In this document: piece by piece, positions 1 to 12,993 of the stretch
Position numbering within the stretch: position 1 is the stretch's first letter
How the letters are laid out: each line of letters begins with the position of its first letter
Source: Cymodocea nodosa
Lineage: Eukaryota; Streptophyta; Magnoliopsida; Alismatales; Cymodoceaceae
Direction: 5' to 3'
DNA length: 64,000 bases
NCBI GenBank assembly: GCA_036874045.1
Contig: CM072343.1
Coordinates: forward strand, 17,566,001-17,630,000
Made by a program: the position numbers and the translations under genes
Notes under the pieces: generated by a model
The model's input: only the letters and a program-made list of their open reading frames with translations
Database searches by the model: none
What the model was told of the DNA's origin: nothing

Positions 1-910
1 AACTAAGCATCTAACATTCAAGGTGATTGCCAAAGATTTCATCCAACCTTTTAGAAAATAGTGCATCTGATGTATTTTGACATAAATGATGTCGTTTAAC
101 GTATGGTGGTCAGATCTGTCCTTTTTCTTTGATTGAAATCTTTCAACAGCATTCTACTTTCTTTTATACCTTGAAGAGCTACAAGTCTAGCTAAGATCTC
201 TGAAAGCATTCCTTTGAAGGTGCTTACATTCACCACCAAAATTTCCCACCAAACACTTCTTAGCACAATCTTCAATAAATCAATGACTAATCTCATCCAA
301 AGTTTGATCCCATGGAAGTAAAAATTTTGTGTCCTTTGATGAATGAAAGGATATTTTTCCAATTGTTATCTTCTTGTTCAAATAAGACTGGTACGAATGT
401 AGCCTTGTTGTAATAGAAAATTGGGTTCAACTAATATTTAGCTGCATAAATACTTTTTATTTAATCGTTTGCTCCACATTCTATCATTCATCTTCAAGTA
501 AGGCATGTAGTCTTTTGGGTTTGCATCAAAACATTTTCCAATGGCTTCTATTGCTTATGCATGGCTTCATCAAGATGGTTCATAGATGGTGTCATTTGAA
601 TACACCGTTCTCAATACACCAACTAGATGCACACTAGCCCTCACCACAATTATACGTGTATTCCAAACTACAGAATCTAAGCCCTAGGATTATACAATCG
701 TTACAATTTGCAACTCACAATTAAAATCTGTTTTCTCTTCTATTAAAATTCCTTTCCTTAAAAATATCTTGTATTTCTGCTCTCGTTTGCAAAGGGAATG
801 CTTTTTATTTTTGCTTTCTATCATTCGTCATCTATTTTTTCCAAATTCCTTACCAGCAATCTAACATGCATTTTTGTTGCTTAATTTCCTGCTTGCATTT
901 CCTTATATAG
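1..910. other. Intron of SEC16 (5' part of gene outside window)
   Basis: No exon could be supported here. The stretch is AT-rich and ends in a good acceptor (TATATAG) at 910 that joins in phase to the first SEC16 exon. A minus-strand open frame at 96-362 has no recognisable domain. Confidence 0.6.
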
Positions 911-3900
911 GAAAATGATGGTCCAGAATCAGCTGTGACAAAGCTTTTCACCACTTCTATAAAAAATAATGCTCACCACAGAGAATATGGTACACTAACT
1001 CATTGCATGTATAACTTGCCCACAGAATGGCAGAGTCAGGTAAATCCCATTTTCACGTGGTTCATCATCTTTTTCCTTAGATGTCTAAGTTAAATGTGCT
1101 CATCTTGCAGGCAATTGCTGCAGAGGTACAAAATCTTCTTGTTTCTGGTAAAAGGAAAGAAGCTCTTCATTGTGCGCAGGAAGGTATGTTGTGGGGTCCT
1201 GCTCTTGTTCTTGCAACCCAGCTTGGCGAGAGGGTTAGTTTTTAGTTAATTTTTCTTGTAACTTTCTGTGCTTTCCATGTTACAGTAAACCTTGTGAAAA
1301 AATGGTTTGAATTAGACATGCTTCTCTTCCTTTTCTTTTGTTGTAGTTTTATATTGATACCATAAAACAAATGGCAAACTGTCAATTTGTTTCTGGATCA
1401 CCTATACGAACATTATGCCTGCTTATTGCTGGGCAACGTGCTGATGTTTTTTTTGATGGGGCCTCGACAAAAATGGGTGTAGCTCAACAGTCTGGTCAGG
1501 TAAATTTCCTAAACTGTATTATTCTTTTTCTAGCCATCTATCTATTGGCCAAGGGATTCAATTTCATTTTAAGGAAATATATTAGACTTTGATGGAAATT
1601 TTGATGAAAGTTTGGTAAAATCATTCAAGTCTACAAAAAGGGATAAAGGCTTTGAATTCTGGTAATGAAATTTTAAGGAAAGTTAAAGTAAGCAATAATA
1701 AACATCCATGAACAATTAAAATTGATTTTCAGACATTTATCACAATAAAATCACATTATACTTTCAAACTAATGTGACAAAGTACAAGAAATTATTTAAA
1801 ATAAACTAACAGTGTTCTAAAAATTAATTTATTTTAATTTTTTAACATTTATTACAATAGAGACACACTATATGTGGATATTAGGAACTTGGAGTACAAT
1901 ATATTGTTCAAACAGCAGTAGTAATAATAAATATTTAGGTAATGTACAATGATCTTATAATGCCAATCTATTCCATCTGAAAAATGTAAAAGCCTTAGAT
2001 GGACAGTAGATCAAGTGATCAATGCAAAGACAAATATCTAGTGGCTTTTTGCTTGACTTTTAGTGTCTTCTTGTGGTTTTGATGACTTCCGTTGACTGAC
2101 AATGATCTTTGATGATGAAATCTTAGCTTTGAGCACTTAAGAATATGAAGAGGAAGAAGTGATTGTGGGATAGTGTGGGAAGGTATCTATTTGTGGGATG
2201 AAGGAGTGAAGAGAATATGGAGAAATTTCCCCCACCCCCCTCCTTATATATATATGTCTACTAATGACGTAATTATTTAAAATTTTCAACTAATCACCTT
2301 TTTGACCAATTACAAAGTTCCATCTCAAATCTACCTCAACTAATCACCTCTTAAGATGCCACATCGTTTATGGTTGAAGTTGCACCTTTTCCCTATATTT
2401 TTTAAGTTTGTATAAACTAGGATATTTCAAAGTAGAAGTATATGCTCTTCTATTTGTATTAAAGTTCAGGGATTTCTCATTTTTTCACATCAGTTCAATT
2501 TCATCCAATAATCTTAATTAAGTTTTTTACTTAAATTGCAAAAACCCCTCTACTAAGTCCATTCTTGACTGAATAAATTCAATAAAAATTGTTAAAATTG
2601 GGATTTATTAGAATCAAATCCCATAAATTCATTTTCCCTCAAATTTTTGTTAACATACATTTTGGCCAATAAAATTCCCAAAATTCTCGAAAATTTTAGA
2701 ATATTATTTTATTTAACTTTTAGACATTTTACATGAGCAATTTTGGGATTTTACACTTTTGTAGAATAAAATGAAATATACCTTTATCAAACAAGCTTGG
2801 TGTTTTAATTCTTGTATGAATTTTTTGTAATGTTGACTTATCTGACATTTACGAGCTATATCAGGTTCTTGCTAATGGCATGTTAAATGACTGGGTAGAG
2901 AATCTGGCAATAATAGTTGCAAACAGAACAAGGGATGATGAACCAGTTATAATGCATCTTGGAGATTGTCTGTGGAAGGAGAGGGGAGAGGTTTGCTTGT
3001 TTTTTCCCTTTTAATATTTTTTCTATTTTGGGCTGTTATTATTTCTGGTCATTTTCTCATAGTTTTCTGGTGCAGGTAACTGCTGCACACACATGCTATT
3101 TGCTTGCCGAAGCAAACTTTGAGTCATATTCAGATAGTGCAAGATTATGCCTCATTGGTGCTGACCACTGCAACAACCCTCGAACATATGCCAGTCCAGA
3201 GGCCATTCAGGTTTTATTTGCTATGGGATTTACTGAATGTTTTTTGCTATATAATAGTTTGGCTATTAATATATAGGATTGGATTTACTGCATGTTTTTT
3301 CCTATATAATAGTTGTAGAACTTGAGTGAATATAATCATATTATTTTTTTACATCAAGTTGATAGTTGTTGTGTATGCTATTATGTTGATACATCTCTTT
3401 GTAATTCTTTTGGGGAACCTAGCAAATTTATATTCTCACATGGTGTAAATTTGATGATACCCTCTTTTCTGATGCAGAGGACTGAATTTTATGAATATTC
3501 TAGGGTGAATTGGAATCCTCAGTTTCTGCTTCTGCCATTCCAGCCATACAAACTTATCTATGCCTACATGCTTGCTGAGGTGGGGAAAGTTTCAGAATCA
3601 TCAAGGTGAGTAAGAAATTGTTCTGAGTTCGGATACAATTATCACTTTTTCTTACTATAATCATCTCAGGTATTGCCAAGCAATATTGAAGGTACTGAAA
3701 AGTTCTGGCCATTCTCTTGAAGTTGAATTGTGGAAAACTATAGCATCTTCTCTTGATGAACGCTTGCAGATACATCAGCAGGTGGTTTTTGTAATTAGTT
3801 TAATTTCCATCACAATGGAATTTTGATGCAATCACTCACTTTGCCAATTTCTTGTAATATCAAAAGGGGGGATATGGCAATAATTTTGTTCCTGCAAAGT

Positions 3901-5581
3901 TGGTTGGTAGATTTATCAATACCATCGACAAATCTATACATCGAATGATGGGTGCACCACCGCCAGCTTTGCCACTGACACCGGAAAATAGTGTAGGGGG
4001 TGACGAGCATGACAGCCTTTCGATGCACCCAAAAGTGGGAGGCAGTCAATCCTCAATGGCTATGACCTCCTTAATGACATCAGCATCAGTGGAGGCATTT
4101 AGTGAGCAGACTGGTAGCAGCAACCGGAACATGCATGATAGAGGTGTTTCTGAACCAGATTTCGGAAGAAGTCCAAAACAGGTAAACTTTGGTTCACATG
4201 CTAAGATTAAAGTGAAAAATATGTTGTAATAATTTACTGCAAAATTGCCCCTAGCTCTTTGTTTCTTGAACTGTTTTTTTGTTTTGTACATTGTGGAATT
4301 TTCATTTTATTTTTGTGACATCTGAGAAACCCATTCATAGGAGACAGAAGCAATAAGTTAGATTAAGAAATATTTATACCATGTAGAAAGCTTAAAGATC
4401 TTTGTATGTTGCATGCAGGATGAGGCAAATAAGCTAAATAATGCATCTTCTGATATGACAAGTAAAACATCAAAATCAGATGGATCATCTCGGCTTAGTC
4501 TTTTCGGTAAATCTTTCCTTCAGAAGACAATGGAATGGGTATCAATATCACGTTCTGGCCGTCAGGTAAATCTTTCCTTCAGAAGACAATGAAATGATGT
4601 GTATTTCTTTTGGTGTCTAAACAATCCCCAATACCAGTAGTGCTTATTTTTTTATGTTTGAAGGCAAAATTGGGTGAGACAAATAAGTTTTATTATGATG
4701 AAAAGCTGAAAAGTTGGGTTGAGGAGGGTGTGGAGCCACCTCAAGAAGCTACTCCACCTCCTCCAGTGGCATCCTTTCAGAATAGGGTGTCAGATTACAA
4801 CATAAATACAGCATCAAAGAGCCAAAATTCTTCACCCAAGGGGCTGACTGAATCAATGCCTCCCACAGAGACACAGCGTGGTTCGGGTGCTCCTCCAATG
4901 CCACCCAGTCAAAATCAGTTCCCAAGAGGTCGAATGGGCCTTCGTTCTAGGTGGATTTGTGGATTCTTTCTAAGTTATTATTATATGCTGTATTCTGTAA
5001 TTTATGGATGATGCTTGATTGATTGCTAATTCAGTTACTCTGTTTTTTCTAGGTACGTTGATACATTCAACAAGGGTGGTGGGATGGTGGCGAGCTCATT
5101 CCAACCTCCTTCACAACCCACGAAACTAATGGGTGGTGCTAAATTTTTTGTTCCTGCACCTGTAGTAGCAAGTGATACAGATAAAGATGCATCAGAAAAT
5201 ATTCAAGAACCTTCGAGTTATGAAGATTCTTCTTCCAAAGCACCAGCTGTTGATTCTTCTCTATCATCCCTTTCTTCATCACCCCTATCAAATTCCACAC
5301 ATCAGCTTTCAAATATGGATGATATCACTCCCTTGAGAAACAAGAGTGGAGAAATTGGAGAGCAGAATGGTGATGCTTCCATCATCACTCCCTCACGAGC
5401 TGCATCAAGGAGTGACAGTTTTTCAGATCCATCAAATTCCAAAATACATGGATCAAACACTTCAGTAGGTAAACTGGATTCCCCACCCCATTTGTTGCCT
5501 GGTAGTCCAAGAAATCAAACCGAAGGTCCTCAATCGAATGATGTCAATTCTGAGGTTGAACTCAATGAGGTTGAGCTCTGA
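911..5581 (+). CDS. SEC16: COPII coat assembly scaffold SEC16 (MAIGO5 type), C-terminal part
   Basis: SEC16 organises ER exit sites, where COPII vesicles bud. Exons read from splice sites: 911-1039, 1111-1233, 1347-1499, 2865-2990, 3076-3210, 3478-3605, 3670-3781, 3867-4181, 4419-4565, 4664-4950, 5053-5581. Phases agree throughout and give 727 residues ending in TGA. The first exons encode the helical central conserved domain (YGTLTHCMYNLPTEWQ, WGPALVLATQLGERF, GSPIRTLCLLIAGQ, HTCYLLAEANFESYSD). The later exons encode the low-complexity Ser/Pro-rich tail, including the conserved NKFYYDEKLKSWVEEG segment and YVDTFNKGGG. Plant SEC16 is roughly twice this long, so the N-terminal half lies upstream of the window and exon 911-1039 is internal. 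Family assignment is strong; which SEC16 paralogue it is cannot be told. Confidence 0.92.
1500..2864. other. Large SEC16 intron, no recognisable insertion
   Basis: An AT-rich 1.4-kb intron between in-phase exons. A less AT-rich block at about 2040-2250, followed by a short TA run near 2245-2255, looks different from its surroundings. I find no coding, LTR or inverted-repeat signature in it. Confidence 0.5.
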
Positions 5582-6778
5582 TCCTTGGTTCTCTCTGGAA
5601 ACTATGCATACTTCAAAAATTCAGCTAGGGTCAAATCTGTGTGTCATTTCCTGGAGCAAAAGATCATGGAAACTGGCTATGACAGATGAAATCAACAATT
5701 TTTTCCCTCTTTGAAAGAATAAGTTGCAGTTGTATAGATAGTCTATTGATTCATTCAGGGGAGTTACCGTGTTTTAGAGGAGACTCTTTCAGGGGAATAA
5801 GAGACGAAATAACAGCAACAGCATGACTTTTTGGTGGTTAATAAGAGAGATGGGCTTCCCTCCAATCTCAGGGAAAGCTTGGATGGAATAGAAAAATGTT
5901 ATTAAGAACACTAGTTCTGGATCAGGCATGATCATGTTTATTATGTTGAAATACTATTTCGAGTAAAGCATGTAATGAGAAGGGTCATTTGCATACATTA
6001 TTTTGCTGCGGTTCAATAATCCACAATTCTTAAAGTATTTTGAATGCTTGTATATAATAGAATTAATGGAAAGAAAAGTATAATTTTCTCACGTATAAAT
6101 AAATTTATATTTCTGAGGTTCTTACCTCTCCTCCTTTTCTCTCCTTTGGGAAGTTATTCATTTGACTTGGAATCTCATTTAGAAAACGAAAGAATAAATG
6201 GATAAATAATAATAAAATAAAAAATGAAAGGACAAATAATACTAAAAAAATAATCTTATTTTCTTTTTCTTGACATTTCATCAGACACAAATTCTTGATT
6301 TTGACTTATATTTTCCTAACCTTTTCATTATGTGTATAAATATTTTATTATTGGTAGTTACACACGATTTATATTTTTAAAATAAATTTTTCATAGAAAT
6401 TCAAATATAATTATGATTTCAATCAAAAAATTAAGATACTTTGAATTTAGGAAAAAGAATTATGATTCGAATCAAAGATAAAGAAAAACAAACAAACTTA
6501 AGAATTTATTTGTATACGATAAAAAAAGTTAAAAAGAAAAGAAAGTCAGGAAATAAAAAAAAAGACTGTTGGAATGCATCTTTAGAAATTTAAAATAAAA
6601 ACGAAACATAAGTTTTATTTTTAGTAAATTATTACTTATTAATATTAACATAAATATAAATATTAAACATTTAAGTCTTGTATAACCAGTGAACAGATCA
6701 GTTGTGGTACGCCGGAGTTGAAGGTAGAAAGACGAATTTGCTCTTACCCGGAGGATTCCATTACACTCCGTCGCCCTC
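5582..6778. other. SEC16 3' flank and PEX19 upstream region
   Basis: The first few hundred bases probably hold the SEC16 3' UTR. The rest (about 6060-6660) is very AT-rich, then composition rises sharply to GC-rich at about 6700, consistent with the PEX19 5' UTR. No other gene seen. Confidence 0.5.
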
Positions 6779-9700
6779 ATGGCCGACGCCACCGGCGCCG
6801 CTGCGGCTGACGATCTAGACCAGTTACTCGACAGTATGTGAACTTCCCTCGCAATCCTCCCCCTTCCTCTCCTCTGCTTTCCTATTGAATTTTGTGCGTG
6901 TGCGTGTCTTTATGCTGGCTTTGCAGGTGCTCTGGTCGATTTCACGGAGCTCAATTTGGCTTCCAAACAAAGGTAAGCAAGTGTGTGTTGTTGCTCATCC
7001 GTGAACGTTTTAATTTGTTAGATGTTTGGGTAATCACAACTGAGAAAGCGACTTGGCAGGGTTTTTTAACGATTGGTTGTGTTAGAAACTTGACCTTTTT
7101 TTCTGTTCTTATGTTGGTGGGTTGTCAAGGGTGCGTATTTTTTTTATCGTGTCAGGGTAGGCTCTGGTGAAGGGGAGGACAAGAGGGGCAAGGATGCTAT
7201 GCCGTCCTCATCGCCATCCACACCCGTGCGGGGGTTGGGGCTGGGCGTGGGGCTGCCAGACCCCAAGAAGGGGAAGGGGTTGGGGTTGGGGATGGAACTG
7301 CCAGACCCCAAAAGTGGGAAAAAGGGGAAGCAGAGGGTTGGAAGAACCATGGGATCATCACACGCCTCTGAAGCGTTGGAGAAGCTCACCCAGCAAACCC
7401 GTGAAGCTGTTATGGCGTTGGGAGCAGCCTCCATGGGTGAATCTGGTGACCGGGGTGATGAAATGAATACTGAACGCATGGTGGAGGACTTTGTGAAGCA
7501 GTTTGAGCAGATGTCTGGTTCTAAGGTATTATTTGTTCTGCCCCTTTTCATTTGATTGAACGTTTAAGACTGTGGTGTTTGTAACTTAAATACCCCTTAT
7601 CCGACTGATCATAAACCTCACTTTTGTTGTCATGATTCCAAATTGCCATCACCTTTTGGACATTCTGAAACCACCCAAAAACGTCTCTGAAAAAAAAGTG
7701 AGGGCAAGGGATCGTTCTATGATTATTTTTTGGTTTTCATTAATCAGGGCAAGTGATTGTCGTTCACCTTGTTTTAGAAATTACTAAATAAGCCATTAAC
7801 AATTCCATGTACTTGTTCTACATTCAATTTGTGGCTGTGATACTGAAGAAACAATTTTATAAAGACTGATGATATTTGGTCTTTGGATGTATTAATTCAT
7901 CTAAATTATCAAAATTATGATCTAATATTAGATATCAAGCTTTAGTGGCATTGGACAACGTGTCTGTTGTCAATTTGTGGCATCTCTAGGGATTTCCATT
8001 GTTATGTGTTGTGTGCCTTCTGACCACAGTGCATATTATTTTCTTAAGTGCCATGCTCTAGTTGCTTGTGTCATTTCTGTGTCATGATTAAATGACTGAC
8101 TGCTTGATTCCATGCATCTGCAGAACATCTTCAAAAGCAAAATGTTTGTAATTCTATTAGAAAAGGTCAACTTTCTACAACATCATTTGCTCTAAGTACC
8201 TCCAATTCATGGAAGTATAATCCATTGAATCTCAACTACCGTCAGAACCATAACTCCCTCCTCTTCCTCTCACTTCTTCCTTCCTCCTCTTCATCCCATG
8301 AAACCCAAAGCTAACTTGCAATCCATACAGACTTAAGCAATTCAAGCTGATCCAATCAATCATGGGCTAGGTTGGGTTCAAGTTGACCTTATTGTAACAT
8401 TTTTTAGACTAATGATATATGTGTTTAACTAAGTATATATCTGTGCTATGAAGCACCAATATGTTTCAGGGATTTGGTTACAACATGATTTAGATTTAGG
8501 GACTCAATAATTTTCTAAAACTTAGGATATGACCATACTTTTTGCAAAGTTTTGAGTTTGTTGTGGGCAGCCACAAAAAGATCTCATATCTTATATTTTT
8601 TCTTCCTGATGTGAAAAATGACACTTATGATGATTGGTATGTAGAGTGCCATGGTAAACAACGTGTACCTTGATGTTGCTCACAAAGTGATGCTACTTCA
8701 TCGTATCATGAAGATTTAAGATACTCTGAAGACAACATATGAATACAAGAAGAATATATCTAGAGTTTTTGAGATCTATTTATGCTCCATCAGGAAAACG
8801 GTTCAATTCAAGATCTCTACATAACTCTTAGAGGACTTCTAGATAGTTTGATCTCTAGTAATTGTTAATTGCTAATATCAGTGAGATGAGACAGTGCAAA
8901 GATGACATAGTTGTAGAGGTTTACCTTTCCTGTCTTAATCCCATGTTTTCTTCAAGTTCTCAGATTCTCAAGTCCTATGAACTTCTACTACCTCATTTGC
9001 TCTAGTCTCAAATCAGTCAGCTATAGTTGCTACTTGTAATCATGGTTGAAGTATGGCTCGAAGAGTAGTTGTGGCAGTCATACTGATGGAGGATGACATT
9101 TTTGTGAGCATTGTGGTTAGATCAACAACAAATATGATTGGTTTTGGAACAAGTTTGGTTGATCAGTGTTGGCCCAAGTCATTATAGGGACTCAGATTAC
9201 AGTTAGATCTTCTGATCCTACCACATCATCATCATTAGCCACTCTGACTGTTTGTTTATTTCTTCACCCATCATTTTGTGCATTTTGTGCATTTTGTGCA
9301 TTTTGTGCATTTTGTGCATTTGCTTTGTCTATTTCTTCTAAGTCTATTCTAAGGATGTACCTAGAGACTTTTATTTTCCCTTATTGGATGACAACCATGG
9401 GTGAAGAAATACAGGCACTTGTCCCACATCACACTTGAGATCTGTTTACTTGTAATGAAGGTACCAACTTAGTCACTTGTTTACTTGTAATGAAGGAACT
9501 GATGTAGTCTCTTGCATATGTATCTTTATTATCAAGTATAAGTCATACCATGTTGTCGACAAGTATAATGCATGACTGGTTGCAAGTAAATTTACATAGA
9601 AGTGTGATGTGGATCATGTAGGGACTCTTTGTCCTATTGCACAACTGAATTCTATACAAATTATTTTTATTACTATAAAATAGTCTTGAGGGATTTGTCA

Positions 9701-12129
9701 ACTAGATGTGAGGAACATTTTCCTATATGAAGACTAGACTAAGTAGGTGTTTATTGAGCAACCTTCATGGTCTGTTTTTTTAGGACCATATGTGGCTGCC
9801 CTGGAAAGTACCCATGGCCTTATACAAAGTCCACATGTATTGTATGAAAAGTTCAGTAACATAGTCACAGGCCAGGAATTTCAATGATGTATTTTTTATC
9901 ACCCTATTTTCTTTAGAATCAACAATGGTTATGTTGTCGTAGTGGTGTTTGTAGATGATGTATTATTGACAAGTAGTGACATTGCAAGGATTCAAGAGCT
10001 TGAAGAACAATTGAAGGTGTATTTTGTTATTAAAACATGGAGAAACCTAAGTATCCCTTAAGCATTAAGGTTGCCTACACTATAAACAGGATGGAGTTAT
10101 CTTGTATGAAGTATGTATTAGACCTTTAGGAGACTGGTTTTGTAGGTTGCAAGCCGTAGAGTACTTGTTGATCAAAGCTTAGATTTCTGGAACTGTTCAT
10201 CCCTAATCATTAGGGACGTAGGTAGGAACTGGCATTTGATTGACAATTTGATCTACAATTTTTACACATCTTGACGTGGCATATATAGTAGGACTTAACC
10301 ATTATATGAATGAGCCAAAGACAATATACTTATAGAGCTCTACAGGTGTTAGCATATGTCAAGAAGGTGCCTGGCAAAAAATTAATTTAAAGAATATATG
10401 GTCATCTAGTATCCATACATTAAAGCATATTCAGACTTAGGTTTTATAAAAGGTAGAGGAGATTGGTAGTCAACTTCCAACTATTGCATGTCAGAGATAT
10501 TCTAGTCACCTGTTGTAATAAAACCTTTCAAAAAAACGTGGTGCAATAGCAAACAGAATGTAATATTCATATTGAGTGCAGAAGCCTTTATGATGTAGAC
10601 AACCTGCAAGGTGATATGGCTCCAATCCCTCTTATCTGAATTTGGTCCGTTCCATACCTGATCCCTATTATGTTTCTTATGCATTGTGATAACTAAGTTG
10701 TCTTCATTGTGAACAATCTAATCTTTTGTAAATGCGCCAAATAAATAAAAGTGTATTGTCATTATTACACTTGTCATATGATATGGAGTTATATCGACAT
10801 TTTGCAATCAGTTAGATTAGTTAACAGATATCTTCACCAAAGGTAAGTGTTGGGTCTTTTGAGTTACTTTGTCATTGATTTTTCCTAGTTTATGGCAAAG
10901 TGACTCAAAATATCGGTGTTGAATATGTGACATATTCATAACATATTTACAAGGTAGAAGTGACACAATATAGTTTATGACATTCATTTACATGGATCTA
11001 TTTACAAAATATATAAGGATCCTTGTATGGTTGTTGAATGTCATTTCTTTATTTTGTAATTGGCTTCTTATTAGTCAAGTAAGGACTCTCCTATACGTAA
11101 GAGATTGTACTTTTTCTCGTAACACAATGATATTATTTCATTCTCCACTTGTTGCATTTCCATTTTCAAGTGCAGAAATGATTACACGTATTAAGTGGAT
11201 CTTCAAGACACTTCAAAATCATGTCCGATTGATTTCTGTAAATTTTTTTACATGACTTGCAAACTGAAAGCTAATGGTAACGAGTTACCATTTCACATTT
11301 TATATGAATGTGCTTTATTTATATTTGTACGTGATTGAGGCTGAAGAAATATATTAGATAGCATACACATATGATATTTCATTAATGAGTTTTTAGTGTG
11401 CTTATGATTTAGTCCAACTTTCTTTATAATAATAAGATTCTGTATAATTGTTTTTAACTGTGACATGTGGTTCTTCACTTCCATTTAGGATATGGAATCA
11501 GTTGTTGAGACCATGATGCGACAACTACTTTCCAGGGAGATTCTTCACGAACCTATGAAGGAAATTGCAGAAAGATACCCAAAATGGTTGGAGGAGCACA
11601 AACCAAGTTTAGACCCTGAAGAATACAGTCGCTACGTTCGCCAGTATGAGTTCATAACAAAGCTCAATGAGGTTTATGAGAATGATTCAGATAACTTCCC
11701 CAAGATTGTGGAGCTAATGCAGAGCATGCAAGAATGTGGCCAACCTCCTCATGATATTGTTCGTGAGCTTGCTCCCGGACTTGATTTCACCAATTTGGGC
11801 AACCAAATGTGAGTTTTCCTGACTTTCCTTGAATTATTTTACCAAAATATGCACTACCACTGCTTTCTATGTCAGCTAAGCTTTTGTTCTTTTCTTTCTT
11901 TTTTTGGCTAAGCTTCTGTTCAATGCCATAGACTCGTGTTCTTAATTCATGTGCATCAGATAGGTTCTTGGTCAAGACTTGTTCCTGATGCAATTCACTG
12001 CCATTAAAACCTTGGAATGCAACCATTTCGAAAGATTCCTATCAATTATCTACCTAATTTCTGGCCTCTTTTGAGTGCAGGGCACAGGAAATGATGCTCG
12101 AACCTACATCCAATTGTTCCATCATGTGA
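6779..12129 (+). CDS. PEX19: Peroxin 19, farnesylated peroxisomal membrane protein chaperone
   Basis: PEX19 binds newly made peroxisomal membrane proteins in the cytosol and docks them at PEX3. Exons: 6779-6833, 6927-6972, 7156-7525, 11489-11808, 12081-12129, giving 279 residues. The N-terminus has the acidic [14 protein letters not shown] motif, which in other PEX19 proteins is the PEX3-binding region. The middle has the plant GLGLG-GLPDPK segment, here duplicated. Exon 4 carries the conserved [20 protein letters not shown] and [17 protein letters not shown] helices. Reading through after exon 4 would stop at a TGA at 11810-11812, but splicing 11808 to 12081 keeps phase and adds 15 residues ending in Cys-Ser-Ile-Met, a CaaX farnesylation box like the one in Arabidopsis PEX19. 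At 279 residues the protein is slightly long for plant PEX19, because of the duplication. Confidence 0.95.
7232..7321 (+). repeat. 45-bp in-frame tandem duplication in PEX19 exon 3
   Basis: Two adjacent 45-bp units (7232-7276 and 7277-7321) each encode a Gly-Leu-rich, LPDPK-containing 15-residue block. The units are similar but not identical, so the duplication is not very recent. Confidence 0.85.
8270..11251 (+). mobile_element. Decayed Ty1/Copia retrotransposon in PEX19 intron 3
   Basis: Sense-strand fragments in broken frames follow Copia gene order. A gag-like stretch lies at about 8630-8980. A weak zinc-knuckle-like stretch lies near 9100. The reverse transcriptase core ([11 protein letters not shown]) is at about 9940-9980. 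[18 protein letters not shown]-like segment is at about 10110-10160. RNase H pieces (RSKKR, then LADIFTK-like) lie at about 10520-10840. Frameshifts and stops are frequent, and no open frame longer than about 90 codons survives. A candidate 3' LTR starts at 10917 (TGTTGAATATG) and may end near 11251. I did not find the matching 5' LTR, so the start is approximate. Confidence 0.75.
9272..9321 (+). repeat. Minisatellite, five copies of a 9-bp unit
   Basis: The unit CATTTTGTG is repeated five times without error and then partially. It sits within the decayed Copia element. Confidence 0.95.
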
Positions 12130-12911
12130 ATGGGAATATGAGGGTCAGTCCGCCTTCTATACACCTCATCCATCTCTCTGCTTGTATTGTCTGAAAAAGG
12201 CTGGAAGAAATTGTGGACAGAGAAAATGTTTGTAATAAATTTTGGCATTATTTTTGAAATGGTGGATTAAATATCCTTATGAAACGATGACAATCTGGTC
12301 CAACCCTAGCATCCAGCTATTACCCAAGTATAAGGAGTTATGAATCTTACGACGGGTGGTTCCATTCATGAAGTGATAATTAATAACATGAACATGTGAA
12401 AAATGTTGTCGATCATTTTATTTTTTATTGGGAGCGTTTAAAATTGCACGTCAAATTTAATTATTTGGTATGTTGTTTGTTATTGATCTATAAATTGTAG
12501 GATTTGTAAGTGTCATAAATTACGGAGTCTTTTCTTGTTTTCACTTTTATTTATCATTTAATTTTGTTTTTGTTTGTATACATCAAGAATTGTATAGTTT
12601 TTGTCTGTACAATTTATTCTCGTTTGATGTTTTGCATACATTGTAAATTACAGTAGATGTGTTTTACTTTTCTCGTTAATCGTACCGATGTATTTACGGT
12701 AGATGTGTTTTTGTTTTTATCATGAATTGCATGTTGTAAAAAAAATATTTTTCTTGCATACTAAAAATTAAAAATTAGTTATATTTTTAGAAAAAAGTCA
12801 AATTATTTTCAAAGAACGTACGTGTCATATACGATTGTATGTCGACGTGCGGAAAAAGACGTGAGAGAAAGAGAGGAGGTGCGCGTCACCTTCTCAACAA
12901 ACCATCTCGTG
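12130..12911. other. Intergenic region between PEX19 and the SMPD4-like gene
   Basis: AT-rich; includes the PEX19 3' UTR and the upstream part of the next promoter. A minus-strand open frame at 12054-12248 overlaps the last PEX19 exon and has no family signature. Confidence 0.5.
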
Positions 12912-12919
12912 TATATTTA
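12912..12919 (+). promoter_or_regulatory. TATA-like element upstream of the SMPD4-like gene
   Basis: TATATTTA lies about 80 bp before the first ATG, where AT-rich DNA gives way to the GC-rich first exon. ACGTG-type motifs lie just upstream (about 12840-12865). The promoter role is inferred from position only. Confidence 0.4.
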
Positions 12920-12993
12920 AAAAAAAACCAAACCGTCTTCGTCCTTTCGGAGCGCCAAAGCCCTAAAAACCCCCCTGTCTCCGGACGAGCGCC

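Noticed and set aside
96-362. 88-codon minus-strand open frame in the SEC16 intron
   Set aside because: No recognisable domain, no true ATG context, and it lies inside an intron.
11492-11812. PEX19 ending at the TGA at 11810-11812
   Set aside because: A GT donor at 11809 and an in-phase exon at 12081 give the expected CaaX C-terminus.
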